From assembly GCA_902781945.1 (NCBI GenBank), contig CACZLE010000018.1, positions 1 to 37,535 of the forward strand: a stretch of 37,535 nucleotides of DNA. The letters run 5' to 3'. The notes beneath the pieces were generated by a model. The model was not told the DNA's origin and searched no databases. It saw nothing but the letters and a program-made list of their open reading frames with translations. Below are positions 15,223-24,409 of the stretch, piece after piece; positions within the stretch are counted from its first letter, which is position 1; each line of letters opens with the position of its first letter. Source of the DNA: an uncultured Eubacteriales bacterium. GTDB taxonomy: Bacteria; Bacillota; Clostridia; Christensenellales; Aristaeellaceae. The position numbers and the translations under genes were made by a program.

Positions 15223-16089
15223 TTAACGCAAATTAAAATCTGGGATATAACAGGCTTCCGCCGCCTCTTTCTCCTGGGTCAGGGCATTCAAGCCCAGATC
15301 CAGGGCATGCTCCACCACGCGGTCATATTCGGCATCCGTGATCCGCCGATCCATTCCTTTGATCGTGCATTCCGGGATGGGCGTATACTGGCGCATGATG
15401 CTGACGGGCGTATCCTTGGGCGTATTCTCCGCGATCCAGTTCAGCACGCGGATGGAGTCTCCCGTGCAGCCCGGCAGCACCAGGTGACGGATCACCGTGC
15501 CCCGAAGCATGATGCCATTTTCGTCATAAACCGGCTTCCCCGTCTGCCGCAGCATCTCCAGGATGGCCGCGGAAGCCACCTCAAAATAATCCGGCGCGGC
15601 GCACAGCACCTTGCCCAGGCGCGGAGACACGTGCTTGAGATCGGGCAAATAAATATCGACGGTCCCCTCCAGCATGCGCAGGGTATCCAGGGTTTCATAT
15701 CCCCCGGTATTCCACACCATGGGCACGGCCGGGCGATAGCATTTCAGCGCGTTCAGGATGGCGGGCACAAAGTGCGTACCCGTCACAAAGGAGATATTGT
15801 GCACCCCCGTCTGCTCCAGATCGCGGATAACGTCCGCCAGCTCCGCGTCCGTCATCCGTCTGCCCTGCCGCTCATGGCTGATGCTGTGATTCTGGCAATA
15901 GGCGCAGCCCAGCGGACAGCCGCTGAAAAAAACGGTGCCGCTGCCCCGGCTGCCGCTGATGCAGGGTTCTTCCCACAGATGGGGAGCCGCCCGGGCCACC
16001 ACAGCCCGGGTCCCCATACGGCAAAAGCCTTGTCCACTTTCTTCCTGTCTCTCAGCCCCGCAGCGGCGCGGGCACAGCGTGCAGATCAT
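15223..16089 (-). CDS. PflA-like radical SAM protein (COG1313 type)
   Basis: A 288-residue radical SAM enzyme with the cluster motif C58-x3-C62-x2-C65 (GCPLGCAYCQN) and an N-terminal cysteine set (CTLCPRRCG, residues 3-11, and GQGFCRMG) typical of the COG1313 group related to pyruvate formate-lyase activase. These proteins generate a 5'-deoxyadenosyl radical; glycyl-radical activation is known for PflA, but the targets of this subgroup are not established. ATG 16089 is chosen for its GGAGGG; upstream in-frame ATGs lack one. No glycyl-radical enzyme gene is nearby. Monocistronic, between the terminator at 16166 and the upp promoter. Confidence 0.85.
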   Translation of the reverse strand: MICTLCPRRCGAERQEESGQGFCRMGTRAVVARAAPHLWEEPCISGSRGSGTVFFSGCPLGCAYCQNHSISHERQGRRMTDAELADVIRDLEQTGVHNISFVTGTHFVPAILNALKCYRPAVPMVWNTGGYETLDTLRMLEGTVDIYLPDLKHVSPRLGKVLCAAPDYFEVASAAILEMLRQTGKPVYDENGIMLRGTVIRHLVLPGCTGDSIRVLNWIAENTPKDTPVSIMRQYTPIPECTIKGMDRRITDAEYDRVVEHALDLGLNALTQEKEAAEACYIPDFNLR

Positions 16090-16165
16090 ACTTCCCTCCA
16101 GCATCCGGTATAAATCTCCGCCGTCTATTCTACAAAGAATCCCGCCGGATGTCAAAGGGAAATGC

Positions 16166-16198
16166 AAAAGGCCGCCTGAACCATTCCGGCCAGGCGGC
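16166..16198 (-). terminator. Intrinsic terminator after the surface-protein operon
   Basis: GCCGCCTG (16171-16178) pairs with CAGGCGGC (16191-16198), 12-nt loop; on the minus strand four T follow (16166-16169). It lies 27 nt after the stop of the large surface protein. Confidence 0.75.
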
Positions 16199-16224
16199 TT
16201 TGCGTTCTTCTGTAAGAAAATGTG

Positions 16225-19200
16225 TCAGTCCTCCGTGACCGGCACAAACACGCAGTTGCCGATCCCCTGGCAGGAGGTCTGGGCGGAGCCTCCCTCGGGC
16301 GCGAACACATACACCGTACCGCAGCCGGTAAAGGCGGCGGGATCGATGGCGCAATTCGCGGGCAGCTTGATCTGGGTCAGGTTTGTGCAGCCCTTGAAGG
16401 CGTCGGCCCCGATGGCAGTCACACCTTCGCCTGCCTCCACCACGGTCAGGGCGATATTGCCCTCAAAGGCGCTCTCCTCGATGATAGTCAGGGCGGCGGG
16501 CAGGGTGAAGGCCGCCGGGCCGAAGGTGGGAAGCGTCGTCACGGTGTTGATCACGCAGCCATAATAAGGCATGAACCAGGGCGATCCGTAATCGTCAAAG
16601 ACCACGGCCACCGGCTCGGTGAGGGCGTCCGCACCGGCCAGGCGCTCCGCAAAGCTGGGCAGCAAGACGGGCTCGGGCCGTTCCTCCCCTTCTTCCGGCG
16701 GATCGAATTCAGCATAGCCGCCGTATTTCACGCGGATGTCATTGCTGCCGTCGCCGTTCAGGTCGATATCCTGGGGCGCTTCCATGTCAGGCTCCGCCAC
16801 ATAGCGGTAGATCAGCCCTTCGGCCACCTCGCGGGCCACATCGACGCTGTTTGCAGCCGACAGGTCAATGGTGGGATTCATGCGCTCCTGCATCACGGCG
16901 GCGATGCGCACGTCGTTTTCGGGCATGACGAACTTCGTTTCGTGTTCCTCCGCGTACAGCGTCACGCCCTCGGCGGTAAACTGGCCGTCCGCAAAGTACA
17001 GATTGGTCGGGATATTGCCGCTGACGTCCAGGCTTACCCGCAGCACAGTGCCGGGCACGGCTTGCTGGACGATCACACCATTGTAATTGTCATCCTGCAG
17101 CCAGGCGGCGCAGTATTCGGTTTCGATGGCATAGGGCTGGGCAAAGTCGGCCCGGATCACCACATCCGACGCGGGCATGGAGAAGGTGTACTCCCAATAG
17201 GCCGCACCGTCCGACCACACCTTGTAGATCTTTTGGATGGTAACGCCGCCGGAGACAACCTGCCAGCCCTGCAGCAGATAGCCGTCGCCGGGATTAGCGG
17301 TCAGGCGGATTTCCGTGCCCTCCAGGGCCCGGCTGACGTTGGCAAAGGCGGTGCCGTTGCCGCCGCTGGTCACGGTAAGGCCGTAGATTCTGTCAAAGTT
17401 GGCCGTCATCTGAAGGACGGCATCGGCTTCTGCCTCGCTGTCCCAGGCAAAGACCAGGGTTTCGTCGGCGCTGTTCCCGTTCTCGCCAGTCCAGTTGACA
17501 AAGGTGTAGCCCTGCGGCGCCGTGGGCTGGATGGCAGCGGTCACGTTGATATCCAGACCCGTGACGCTGACGGTATTGCCGCTCCTGAGCGTCACCTGGG
17601 CCACGCCGTCTGCAAAGGTCACGCCGCCACGGACGCCGTTAACGCTCGGGTCGCTCAGGGTCACGGTGAAGGGGATGTCCGGGCCCTGGCCTGCCGCCGC
17701 GCCGCTGACGGACGCGCCGAAGCTCAGGTCATAAACCGGCTTGTAAATGGCCAGCAGCCGCAGATCGCGTTCCGCGGTGAAGGTATAGCTCGCTTCCGCG
17801 CTGATCAGGCCGCCGTCCTCCGCATCCTCCACCCAGTGCACAAACTGGAAGCCATCCTTCCGGGGCGCGGTGACGGTGACCTCGTTCCCCCAATCCTGGA
17901 GCGGGCCGTCAAACAGGATATCGCCCAGGTTGGAGCTCGCCGCAATATTATACTGGCAGATCGTAAAGTTGGCCCGGATGGTCACATCTCTGTCGGGCAT
18001 GATGAAGGTGTTGTTTTCATCGATGGTATAATCCGTGCCGTCATAGACCCAGGTGGACAATTCATATCCGGTTTCGGGCACGGGATACAGCGTGATCTCC
18101 TGTCCCGCGCTTGCCACGGTGCGGGAAGCGGTCAGCGTGCCCAGGCCATAGGTCTGCGCGGTAACGGTATGCCGGACGAAGTTGGCCGTCAGGCTGCAAC
18201 CCTCCATGGCGATAAAGGTGTAGTCGGGCTGGGTGGAGACCACCTGGCCGTCCATCGTCCAGTTCTCGAAGGTGCAGCCCTCCGCGGGCACGGCATGCAC
18301 AGTGACCGCCGCGCCTTCCTTGTAGGAGCCGCCGCCGGAGACCGTGCCGCCGTTGGCCGGGGACGCGGCCACCGCCACGCTGTATTCGTTGTATTCCGGC
18401 AGGTTCTCGCCGGAAGCCACGATCTGTTCAAACCGTACGCGAACCGTAACGTCATGGGGCGGCATGCGGAAGTCGGTGCCGATGTACGCCGAGTCCGGAT
18501 ACGGCGTGCCAAACCGCAGGAAGGGCACGCGATCGCCGGTCGTATTGTCTATCACCAGGGCTTCGCTGACGATGGCGCCGTCTTGGGGTTCATAGCGCAG
18601 ACAGACGGTGTTATTCAGCAGATAGCCGCCGTCCGGCATCTGGCTTCCGACCAGCGATACGGTGCCACGGCCAGAGCTTTCCGGGTCAACTTCGATGGTC
18701 ACGTTGTGGGGCTCAAAATATTCCGGGGGAACCGGCGCCATATCAAAGCCAAGATCCAGGGTCTGAAACCGCGGTATGATGTCAAAGGTGTTGGGAGGCA
18801 GATCTTCCATTCCCCCGCCAAACAGATCGGGATTAAAGAATTCAAGCTGCTCCGTGAGAGAGGGCATTTCCACAGCGGGTTCGGGATCGAAGTTGTTCAG
18901 CTCTATATTCCACCAAAGCAGCTGGGTGATATATTGGGGATCCAGCGGGTCAAGCTTTGAAGCGACGGAGACGTGGATCGTCTCATCCGGATAATAGGCG
19001 TCCTTGTCCGTCGTGATGGTGACGATATCCGGGTACTCATTGCGGATGGTAATGGGCAGAGGCGACAAGCCGCAGTAAGCGCAGGCGTCGCCGTCCCCGT
19101 GCTGGTTGGTGCAGGGCTTTATGGTCACAATGGCGCAGTTGCGGGCAGCGTCTTCGCGCTCATTGCTGTAATAGATGTGGCTGCCCAGACTGACCTCCAT

Positions 19201-20496
19201 GCCGTTTCCGATGATCAGGCCGCCGCGCGCGGCGACGCCCTGCTCGCTCACCACCCGCACATTGTTGCCGATGGCCTGGCCGCCATAGGTTTTGTCGGCG
19301 GCATTGCCCGGCGTAATGGTCACGGTGCCGCCGGTGATCTCCACGCTGCCGCCGTCTGTATAGCTGGTGCAGAAGGTATGGTTGCTCATCGTCTGCCGGA
19401 TGAACACGGGAGCGCCCGCGCCGATGCCCGCGGCGCCGTAGCCCGCCAGGATGTTGGCAGGGCCCATGCCGTCCTTCTTGCCCGGGGGAATATAGCCCTC
19501 GCCGGACATGCCGCCCCGGGCGTCCACGGTGCCGCCGGTGATGCGCACATCCACGCCGCTGGCGCCGTAACCGCCGCCGATGCCCGCGCCGTAGACGCTG
19601 CGGGCGGTCACAGAGCCGCCGCGAATCACCACGCTGGAGTTAAGGGGCGCCGTCTCTCTGCCGGTGCCGATGCCCGCGCCGTAGGTGCTGCGGGCGTCCA
19701 CGGTGCCGCCGTTGATGGTCACATAGCCGTAGGCGATCTTATAGCTGCCGCCAATGGCCGCGCCCCGCACGCTGGTGGCCGTCACGTTGCCGCCGTTGAT
19801 GGTCACGTTGCTGCCGATGCCCGGGCCGTTCTGTCCCTGGGCGATCACGGCGCCGCCGTTGATGGTCACATAGCCGCTGATGGCCGCGCGGTCCTGGTTA
19901 TAGGTATCCGTGGCGGTGGTGTTGCACGTGCCCTTTACGGTCACCTTGCCGCCGTTGATGGTCACGTGATCGGTGCTCCAGCCGATACCGGATTGACCGT
20001 TGCCGTAGGCCACGCTGATATCGCCGCCGTTGATGACGATATTGTTGGATTCCCTGCTGTTCGCGCCGTTTCCATGCCAGCCCAGAACGGCGTCCTGACG
20101 TCCGCTTTCGTTGGATACCACCAGCTTGCCCAGCGTGTCGTTATTGCCGGTGGGCTGGCCGGTGATGGTCAGCGTCACCCCGTCATCGATGGAGATGCCG
20201 TGGATCATGGTGACCGTCACGTTGTTTTTCAGGATCAGCAGGATATCGTCCAGCACGTTAAACTCAGCCCAGTCAAAGGTGATATCCTCGCTGGCCGTGT
20301 AGATGCCGCCGATATAGCCCAGTTGGTGGTTATTCAGCTCCTTATAGTCCGTGGTGCTTGCCACGTTGCCGTTTTCATCAATGTATTGCAGCGGCACCAC
20401 CAGGCCGGAACTCCCCGCCGCCTGCCCCGCCGGGGCGAAGGCGCTGGGCAGGATCAGGGCCGCGCACAGCAGCACAAGCAGCAATGTTCGTTTCAC
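16225..20496 (-). CDS. Large secreted BspA/InlB-like surface protein
   Basis: A 1423-residue exported protein. Signal peptide at 1-28. Residues of about 90-440 hold some dozen copies of a repeat of the type VTINGGxVxA with GAGIG turns, as in right-handed beta-helices. Around 590-1200 come several modules of the divergent InlB B-repeat type (for example VAASPANGGTVSGGG, FENWTMDG, then ADF or ANF endings). The last 100 residues are a BspA-type leucine-rich repeat unit (IIEESAFEGN, IGADAFKGC, PAAFTGC). No LPXTG, SLH or C-terminal membrane anchor is visible. It starts at GTG 20496 (AAGGAG 10 nt upstream), 33 nt after a second surface protein with the same C-terminal cassette. Such proteins bind host or microbial surfaces; the ligand is unknown. 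Confidence 0.85.
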   Translation of the reverse strand: MKRTLLLVLLCAALILPSAFAPAGQAAGSSGLVVPLQYIDENGNVASTTDYKELNNHQLGYIGGIYTASEDITFDWAEFNVLDDILLILKNNVTVTMIHGISIDDGVTLTITGQPTGNNDTLGKLVVSNESGRQDAVLGWHGNGANSRESNNIVINGGDISVAYGNGQSGIGWSTDHVTINGGKVTVKGTCNTTATDTYNQDRAAISGYVTINGGAVIAQGQNGPGIGSNVTINGGNVTATSVRGAAIGGSYKIAYGYVTINGGTVDARSTYGAGIGTGRETAPLNSSVVIRGGSVTARSVYGAGIGGGYGASGVDVRITGGTVDARGGMSGEGYIPPGKKDGMGPANILAGYGAAGIGAGAPVFIRQTMSNHTFCTSYTDGGSVEITGGTVTITPGNAADKTYGGQAIGNNVRVVSEQGVAARGGLIIGNGMEVSLGSHIYYSNEREDAARNCAIVTIKPCTNQHGDGDACAYCGLSPLPITIRNEYPDIVTITTDKDAYYPDETIHVSVASKLDPLDPQYITQLLWWNIELNNFDPEPAVEMPSLTEQLEFFNPDLFGGGMEDLPPNTFDIIPRFQTLDLGFDMAPVPPEYFEPHNVTIEVDPESSGRGTVSLVGSQMPDGGYLLNNTVCLRYEPQDGAIVSEALVIDNTTGDRVPFLRFGTPYPDSAYIGTDFRMPPHDVTVRVRFEQIVASGENLPEYNEYSVAVAASPANGGTVSGGGSYKEGAAVTVHAVPAEGCTFENWTMDGQVVSTQPDYTFIAMEGCSLTANFVRHTVTAQTYGLGTLTASRTVASAGQEITLYPVPETGYELSTWVYDGTDYTIDENNTFIMPDRDVTIRANFTICQYNIAASSNLGDILFDGPLQDWGNEVTVTAPRKDGFQFVHWVEDAEDGGLISAEASYTFTAERDLRLLAIYKPVYDLSFGASVSGAAAGQGPDIPFTVTLSDPSVNGVRGGVTFADGVAQVTLRSGNTVSVTGLDINVTAAIQPTAPQGYTFVNWTGENGNSADETLVFAWDSEAEADAVLQMTANFDRIYGLTVTSGGNGTAFANVSRALEGTEIRLTANPGDGYLLQGWQVVSGGVTIQKIYKVWSDGAAYWEYTFSMPASDVVIRADFAQPYAIETEYCAAWLQDDNYNGVIVQQAVPGTVLRVSLDVSGNIPTNLYFADGQFTAEGVTLYAEEHETKFVMPENDVRIAAVMQERMNPTIDLSAANSVDVAREVAEGLIYRYVAEPDMEAPQDIDLNGDGSNDIRVKYGGYAEFDPPEEGEERPEPVLLPSFAERLAGADALTEPVAVVFDDYGSPWFMPYYGCVINTVTTLPTFGPAAFTLPAALTIIEESAFEGNIALTVVEAGEGVTAIGADAFKGCTNLTQIKLPANCAIDPAAFTGCGTVYVFAPEGGSAQTSCQGIGNCVFVPVTED
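16228..16524 (-). repeat. Duplicated C-terminal LRR cassette, copy 1
   Basis: Codes for the last 99 residues of the 1423-residue surface protein (from FGPAAFTLPAAL to the end). Copy 2 lies at 20533-20823. The two are closely similar in DNA as well as protein, with long identical runs such as the stretch around 16490-16515 and its equal around 20790-20815. Confidence 0.8.
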
Positions 20497-20529
20497 GATT
20501 CTTCATCTCCTTTTTTGTTTTGTATATGT

Positions 20530-22197
20530 TCAATTATTGAAAGCGCAAAACACGCAGTTTACCATGGTCTCGCAGGCCGCTTCGGTGCTGCCGCCGGACG
20601 GGGCGAACACCAGCACCGTGCCGCAGCCGGTAAAGGCGGCGGCGTGGATGGTGCAATCCGCGGGCAGTCTGATCTGGGTCAGATTCGCGCAGCCCTTGAA
20701 GGCGTTGGCCTTGATGGCGGTCACATGGTTCGCGTCCACGATGGTCATGGCGGCGTTGCCCTCAAAGGCGCTCTCCTCGATGGTGTTCAGGGCGGCGGGC
20801 AGGGTGAAGGCCGCCGGGCCGAAGGCGGGCGCGGGGAGGGTGAAGGCAACCGTGCCATAGCGGTCGGTGGGGCCTGAGAAGGCAAAGGAAAATGCGCCGA
20901 AGGCCGCGCAGGCGGGCATGCGGGTCAGATTCGCCTGGCAGGCGGCGTCGTCAAAGACAATCCGCAGATCGGGCTTGCCGTCGCGGTTCACGTCCAGCGC
21001 TTCCGTGCCGGTGGCTTCGTCATACCGGATCAGGGGCGGCTCCCCCTCCATGTATTGCAGCTGCATCCAGGCGTCCATGGGCAGCGCCCGGGTTTCGCCC
21101 AGGGCGAAAGAGAGCGCCAGGGTCTCCCTCGCCGCCTTTACCGCGCCGACGGTTACAGCCTCGTCGGGCATGGTGAAGCCGGTCACGGGCCAGGAAGTGA
21201 GGCCGTCCTCGCTGGTCTCGCGGCCAAGGCTTACTCCGTTCAGGGTGAATTCGCCGGTGAAATAGTACCCGGTCTCCGGCACAGCGCTGTCATCCAGCAT
21301 CAGGGAAAGGGCTGTCCCCTCTGCTGCTTCGGTGGGGAACACCTGCTCAAAGTCGCCGTTGTAATAGTACGCCCGCGCCGCGCCGTCGGTTTGGATGATG
21401 TATCCCATGAACAGCCACTTGGCGGTGAATGTGGTTTGCCTCGCGGACAGCTTGATATATCCTCCGCCTCCCTCCCAGCCATCGAACATGTAATGTGCGT
21501 AGTCGTTCGACCCTGCGAAGGTATAAGGACAATAATCGTATATCAGCCGGAAGCCCAGCGAGCCGTTATCCTCATAGTAGAATTGGCAATTCTGCGCGTC
21601 GTGCCAGCCGGGGATCTCGCTCTGGCTCGTGCTGTAGTAGGTGATGGGCTCGCCTGTGCCCTCGCCGGGGTCAAGGGTGACGGTGTAGACAGGATCTGCA
21701 TACGTGACCGTGATTTCCTGTCCCTCACGCCCTCCGTTCCAGTCGATCTCGTCGTATGCCTCGCTGATCTGCGCATGGATGCTGACCTGGAAACAGATGT
21801 TCGCTACTTCGGCAAGTCTCTCAAAATTCGGATCAGAATCATTAAAATTGACCGTCATATTTCCGCTTGTGTCAACTTGCACAGCATTGCCGGATACGAC
21901 ATAGGTTGTGTCATTTGTGCTGAAGCTGATCGCTGTCTGAGTGTTTGAATCCTCAGGGATAGTTATTCCGGCGGGAAACGTGTACAGCAGGGACACATCA
22001 TTGTCGAATTGCAGGGCTTCTGTTTCGGCAAATTCCAGCTCAATGTCATAATTGTCGTTGTTATTTCCTGGAACACTTGTGATGGTCACACTTGTCAGGA
22101 ATTGTCCTAAATCCGAAGATGAAACCGCCAGCGCCGTGCCAGCCAGCAGCAAACACACCGCCGCGCACACGAGAGCGATCAAAACCTTGCGTTTCAT
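20530..22197 (-). CDS. Secreted BspA-like surface protein
   Basis: A 555-residue exported protein. Signal peptide at 1-24 (VLIALVCAAVCLLLAGTALA). Residues 30-165 look like a cohesin- or adhesin-type beta domain. Residues of about 175-250 resemble an InlB B-repeat-type module (VTLDPGEGTGEP, FDGWEGGGG, FTAKW). After two further beta modules and a linker with an EF-hand-like run (DVNRDGKPDLRIVFDD), the last 97 residues form the same BspA-LRR cassette as in the next gene. ATG 22197 lies 3 nt after the small membrane-protein gene, so the three genes 22518-16225 are one operon. No wall anchor is seen. Confidence 0.8.
   Translation of the reverse strand: MKRKVLIALVCAAVCLLLAGTALAVSSSDLGQFLTSVTITSVPGNNNDNYDIELEFAETEALQFDNDVSLLYTFPAGITIPEDSNTQTAISFSTNDTTYVVSGNAVQVDTSGNMTVNFNDSDPNFERLAEVANICFQVSIHAQISEAYDEIDWNGGREGQEITVTYADPVYTVTLDPGEGTGEPITYYSTSQSEIPGWHDAQNCQFYYEDNGSLGFRLIYDYCPYTFAGSNDYAHYMFDGWEGGGGYIKLSARQTTFTAKWLFMGYIIQTDGAARAYYYNGDFEQVFPTEAAEGTALSLMLDDSAVPETGYYFTGEFTLNGVSLGRETSEDGLTSWPVTGFTMPDEAVTVGAVKAARETLALSFALGETRALPMDAWMQLQYMEGEPPLIRYDEATGTEALDVNRDGKPDLRIVFDDAACQANLTRMPACAAFGAFSFAFSGPTDRYGTVAFTLPAPAFGPAAFTLPAALNTIEESAFEGNAAMTIVDANHVTAIKANAFKGCANLTQIRLPADCTIHAAAFTGCGTVLVFAPSGGSTEAACETMVNCVFCAFNN
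20533..20823 (-). repeat. Duplicated C-terminal LRR cassette, copy 2
   Basis: Codes for the last 97 residues of the 555-residue surface protein and matches copy 1 at 16228-16524 with a two-residue gap in the middle. Confidence 0.8.
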
Positions 22198-22200
22198 GCC

Positions 22201-22518
22201 TCACCCTTCCTTCTTTCCTTCGTCCTGTTTCATCTGCCTGCGCCGCTGGGTGAGCAATACGGCTACGATCCCCAGGGCAAAGGCGATGAGCGCCACGATC
22301 ACATAGCCCCCCGCCTCCGGGCCCAGGATGGTGGCCCCCAGCACGGAGCCCGCCGCCTGCACAGGGGAACCCGTGATCCCCGGCGCAAACACCAGCGCGG
22401 CACAGAGCATCAGCCCCAGCCCTCCCGCCAGGAACGTAAGACCTTGAAGCTGCCGTTTGGCCGTGTAGTACGCTTTGCGGCGCAGGATCACCCGCATTTG
22501 TTCTTCAATGCCGCGCAT
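22201..22518 (-). CDS. Small two-TM protein, paralogue of the sigma-linked protein at 24086
   Basis: A 105-residue protein: a charged N-terminal helix (MRGIEEQMRVILRRKAYY), membrane helices at about 28-46 and 70-90, and a charged tail. The N-terminal helix matches that of the 107-residue protein coded beside the ECF sigma (MRKVEDQMKEILRRKEIY), and topology and length agree, so they are paralogues. ATG 22518 is chosen for GGGAG 8 nt upstream. It heads the surface-protein operon, 3 nt before the next start. No known family recognised; a role as partner of a sigma factor is inferred only from the paralogue. Confidence 0.72.
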   Translation of the reverse strand: MRGIEEQMRVILRRKAYYTAKRQLQGLTFLAGGLGLMLCAALVFAPGITGSPVQAAGSVLGATILGPEAGGYVIVALIAFALGIVAVLLTQRRRQMKQDEGKKEG

Positions 22519-22626
22519 TGCACCGTCTCCCTTTCGACATGGTTCGGAAAAAATTCCTTTCACTTATATCAATGCGGGTTTTGGAATTTTTTGGCAGTGA
22601 AAATAATTATTTTATATTTTTGCAAC

Positions 22627-22656
22627 AAAAAAGCCATCCCATTTTACCGGGATGGC
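22627..22656 (-). terminator. Intrinsic terminator after the sigma-prsW operon
   Basis: GCCATCCC (22633-22640) pairs perfectly with GGGATGGC (22649-22656), 8-nt loop; on the minus strand six T follow (22627-22632). It separates the PrsW operon from the surface-protein operon. Confidence 0.92.
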
Positions 22657-22671
22657 GGGAAGCGTATTCTT

Positions 22672-23301
22672 TTATTCTCCGACCCGCAGCCTTCGCAGGG
22701 CCAGGAACAGCAGCCCCGCGGTGAGGAGAGGCAGCCCATAGCCGATGACGGAGGTGATGCCGGGCTGGGATACCAGCAGATTGTAAATGCCGTGAAACAG
22801 CATGCTGAGGGACAGCGCCCCGACAGTGCTGGACAGGCGGAGGGCCTTGAAGCGCCGAGCGACGACCAGGCCCAGGATCATGGCGAACACGCTGACGATG
22901 TGCATGACCCCCACCGCCAGGCCGCGGATGAGCAGGAAGCCGAGGCGCTCCGTGCCGGAGGCGATCATGGAGCAGATGTTTTCAAAGGAGGCAAAGCCCG
23001 CGCCGATGCCCACGGCGGAAAGGAACAGATGATCGTCGTCGGGATCGAACATGAGAAAATAAAACAGCAGGGGCAGAAATTTCATGGCCTCCTCCACCAC
23101 GGGAGAAATGAAGATGGCCGTGTCCTCCACGCCCATGCCGGAGGCGGCGTCCACAAACCCGCTGACGTAAGCCCCCAGCAGGCAGGCCGCCATGCCCAGC
23201 AGAAAATTGAGCACGAACTGGCGGGCGTTGTCCCGCAGAAAAACCAGGGCAAGCAGCAGCGGCACCGCCATACACACCAGCACGTTTTCCGAAAAGATCA
23301 T
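22672..23301 (-). CDS. PrsW-type intramembrane metalloprotease
   Basis: A 209-residue polytopic membrane protein with the marks of the PrsW/CAAX-like family: E70-E71-x2-K74 in PVVEEAMKFLP, GFASFEN (102-108), H134 (VMHIVS) and H170 (FHGIYN), all within or near membrane helices. PrsW of Bacillus subtilis makes the first cut in the anti-sigma factor RsiW and so frees sigma-W. Here the gene ends an operon that begins with an ECF sigma, which supports the same kind of role. ATG 23301 overlaps the upstream stop (ATGA). The terminator follows within 16 nt. Confidence 0.86.
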   Translation of the reverse strand: MIFSENVLVCMAVPLLLALVFLRDNARQFVLNFLLGMAACLLGAYVSGFVDAASGMGVEDTAIFISPVVEEAMKFLPLLFYFLMFDPDDDHLFLSAVGIGAGFASFENICSMIASGTERLGFLLIRGLAVGVMHIVSVFAMILGLVVARRFKALRLSSTVGALSLSMLFHGIYNLLVSQPGITSVIGYGLPLLTAGLLFLALRRLRVGE

Positions 23302-24086
23302 GCGGTCACCGCCTTTCTGGCAGCCCCGTAAAGCAGGGGCAGACACAGGGTTTCACAGATCATAAACACGGCGTACCAGGCGCCCGCGCTCATGTATTTG
23401 GCGGCAACCACCCAGGCGAGCCACGCGAAAACCAGGCACAGCAGGGAGACGCCGTCGGCGTTTTTCCGTAGGGCAAATATCACCTTGACGGCCCACCAGA
23501 CCGTGACCACCGCCAGCAGCCCATAACAAGCCGTGTCCAGCGCGGCTTTTGCTGCCTCCGGCACAAAGAAGGTGAGCCCCTGGCCCAGGATCAGCAGCCC
23601 GCAGCCAGCGCCCAGCAAGCCCCACTCCCAGGATGCGAGCGATTGATGGACGGCCAGCGCCCGGGCGGCCTGGTACAGAAAAACGGCGAAGGCCGCGCCC
23701 ACGAAAAGATCATCCACCCATTCCCCCGCCCAGGCGATCCACAGCGCCACATTGCAGGCGGCGAAGATCAGCGCCCCGATGGCCTGGGGACAGGTATAGT
23801 CCTTCCATCCACGGGCCAGGGAAACCAGCATGGCCCCCTCCAGCAGAAATACGGCGGCTTCGCCGATCTCGTTGGCGGCGAAGGGCATGCGGGAATCAGG
23901 ACGCATAAAATCGTAGATCCCCCAATACAAGTCGGTCAGCAGCCAAAGAGAAAGAATAAACGTGAGGTACACGGCGGGGATCGCATGGCCTCTTTTAGAG
24001 ATCAAACGCACCGACAGCACCACCAGCGCCACCAGCGTGACGATCTGGACATAATCGGGAAGGATCGTGAGCAGGCGGAAGGACAT
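23298..24086 (-). CDS. Polytopic membrane protein of the sigma-prsW operon
   Basis: A 262-residue protein of about eight membrane helices, with tryptophan-rich segments (LWLLTDLYWGIYDFM; WIAWAGEWVDDLF). No catalytic motif or family was recognised. ATG 24086 overlaps the upstream stop by one base (TGATG), and its stop overlaps the prsW start, so it is translationally coupled on both sides. It could be a sensor or scaffold for the anti-sigma and PrsW, but this is only context. Confidence 0.75.
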   Translation of the reverse strand: MSFRLLTILPDYVQIVTLVALVVLSVRLISKRGHAIPAVYLTFILSLWLLTDLYWGIYDFMRPDSRMPFAANEIGEAAVFLLEGAMLVSLARGWKDYTCPQAIGALIFAACNVALWIAWAGEWVDDLFVGAAFAVFLYQAARALAVHQSLASWEWGLLGAGCGLLILGQGLTFFVPEAAKAALDTACYGLLAVVTVWWAVKVIFALRKNADGVSLLCLVFAWLAWVVAAKYMSAGAWYAVFMICETLCLPLLYGAARKAVTA

Positions 24087-24409
24087 CAAATCTCACGCTC
24101 CTTTTGCTTCTTCTGTTTCCAGTGCTGGCACAGCAGCGTGACCGATACGCCCAGGATAAACGCCAGCAGCGCAAGGAGCACATAGCCGACAGAGGGCATT
24201 TTGAGCACCATGCTGCCGTACTGGCGGATGGGCGCCTGATCGGACAGGCCGTTCAGCCGGGGCAGAAAGGCAATGACCGCGACCATCAGGGCGGCGCAGC
24301 AGCCGCATACCACCGTCTCCAGGATGATTTTCTGGCGGATCGTTTTGATTGCCTGATAGATCTCCTTGCGCCGCAGGATCTCCTTCATCTGGTCCTCAAC
24401 CTTGCGCAT
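24086..24409 (-). CDS. Small two-TM protein coupled to ECF sigma, candidate anti-sigma factor
   Basis: A 107-residue protein with a cytoplasmic N-terminal helix (MRKVEDQMKEILRRKEIY), membrane helices at about 30-48 and 73-95, an outside loop of about 25 residues, and a basic tail. Its start lies inside the end of the sigma gene (14-nt overlap). Paralogue of the 105-residue protein at 22201. It lacks the zinc-binding motif of common anti-sigma domains. Gene order and the PrsW protease downstream suggest it holds the sigma factor and is cut to release it; that is inference. Confidence 0.7.
   Translation of the reverse strand: MRKVEDQMKEILRRKEIYQAIKTIRQKIILETVVCGCCAALMVAVIAFLPRLNGLSDQAPIRQYGSMVLKMPSVGYVLLALLAFILGVSVTLLCQHWKQKKQKEREI

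Noticed and set aside
15201..15224. GGGG-CAA-CCCC-TTTTTT on the plus strand as a terminator
   Set aside because: No plus-strand gene ends nearby, the stem is only 4 bp, and the GC run forms part of the minus-strand upp promoter.
19480..20100. Regular repeats in the surface-protein gene as a CRISPR array or DNA minisatellite
   Set aside because: The repeats follow the codon frame and encode the VTINGG beta-helix units, spacing varies, and there are no conserved direct repeats with unique spacers.
16222..20877. Very long plus-strand open frames (912 and 634 codons) opposite the large surface protein
   Set aside because: They are antisense to a protein with signal peptide and clear repeats. 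The GC-rich third positions and repetitive sequence keep the opposite strand open; the translations are rich in G, H, A, D, R and show no domain or ribosome site.
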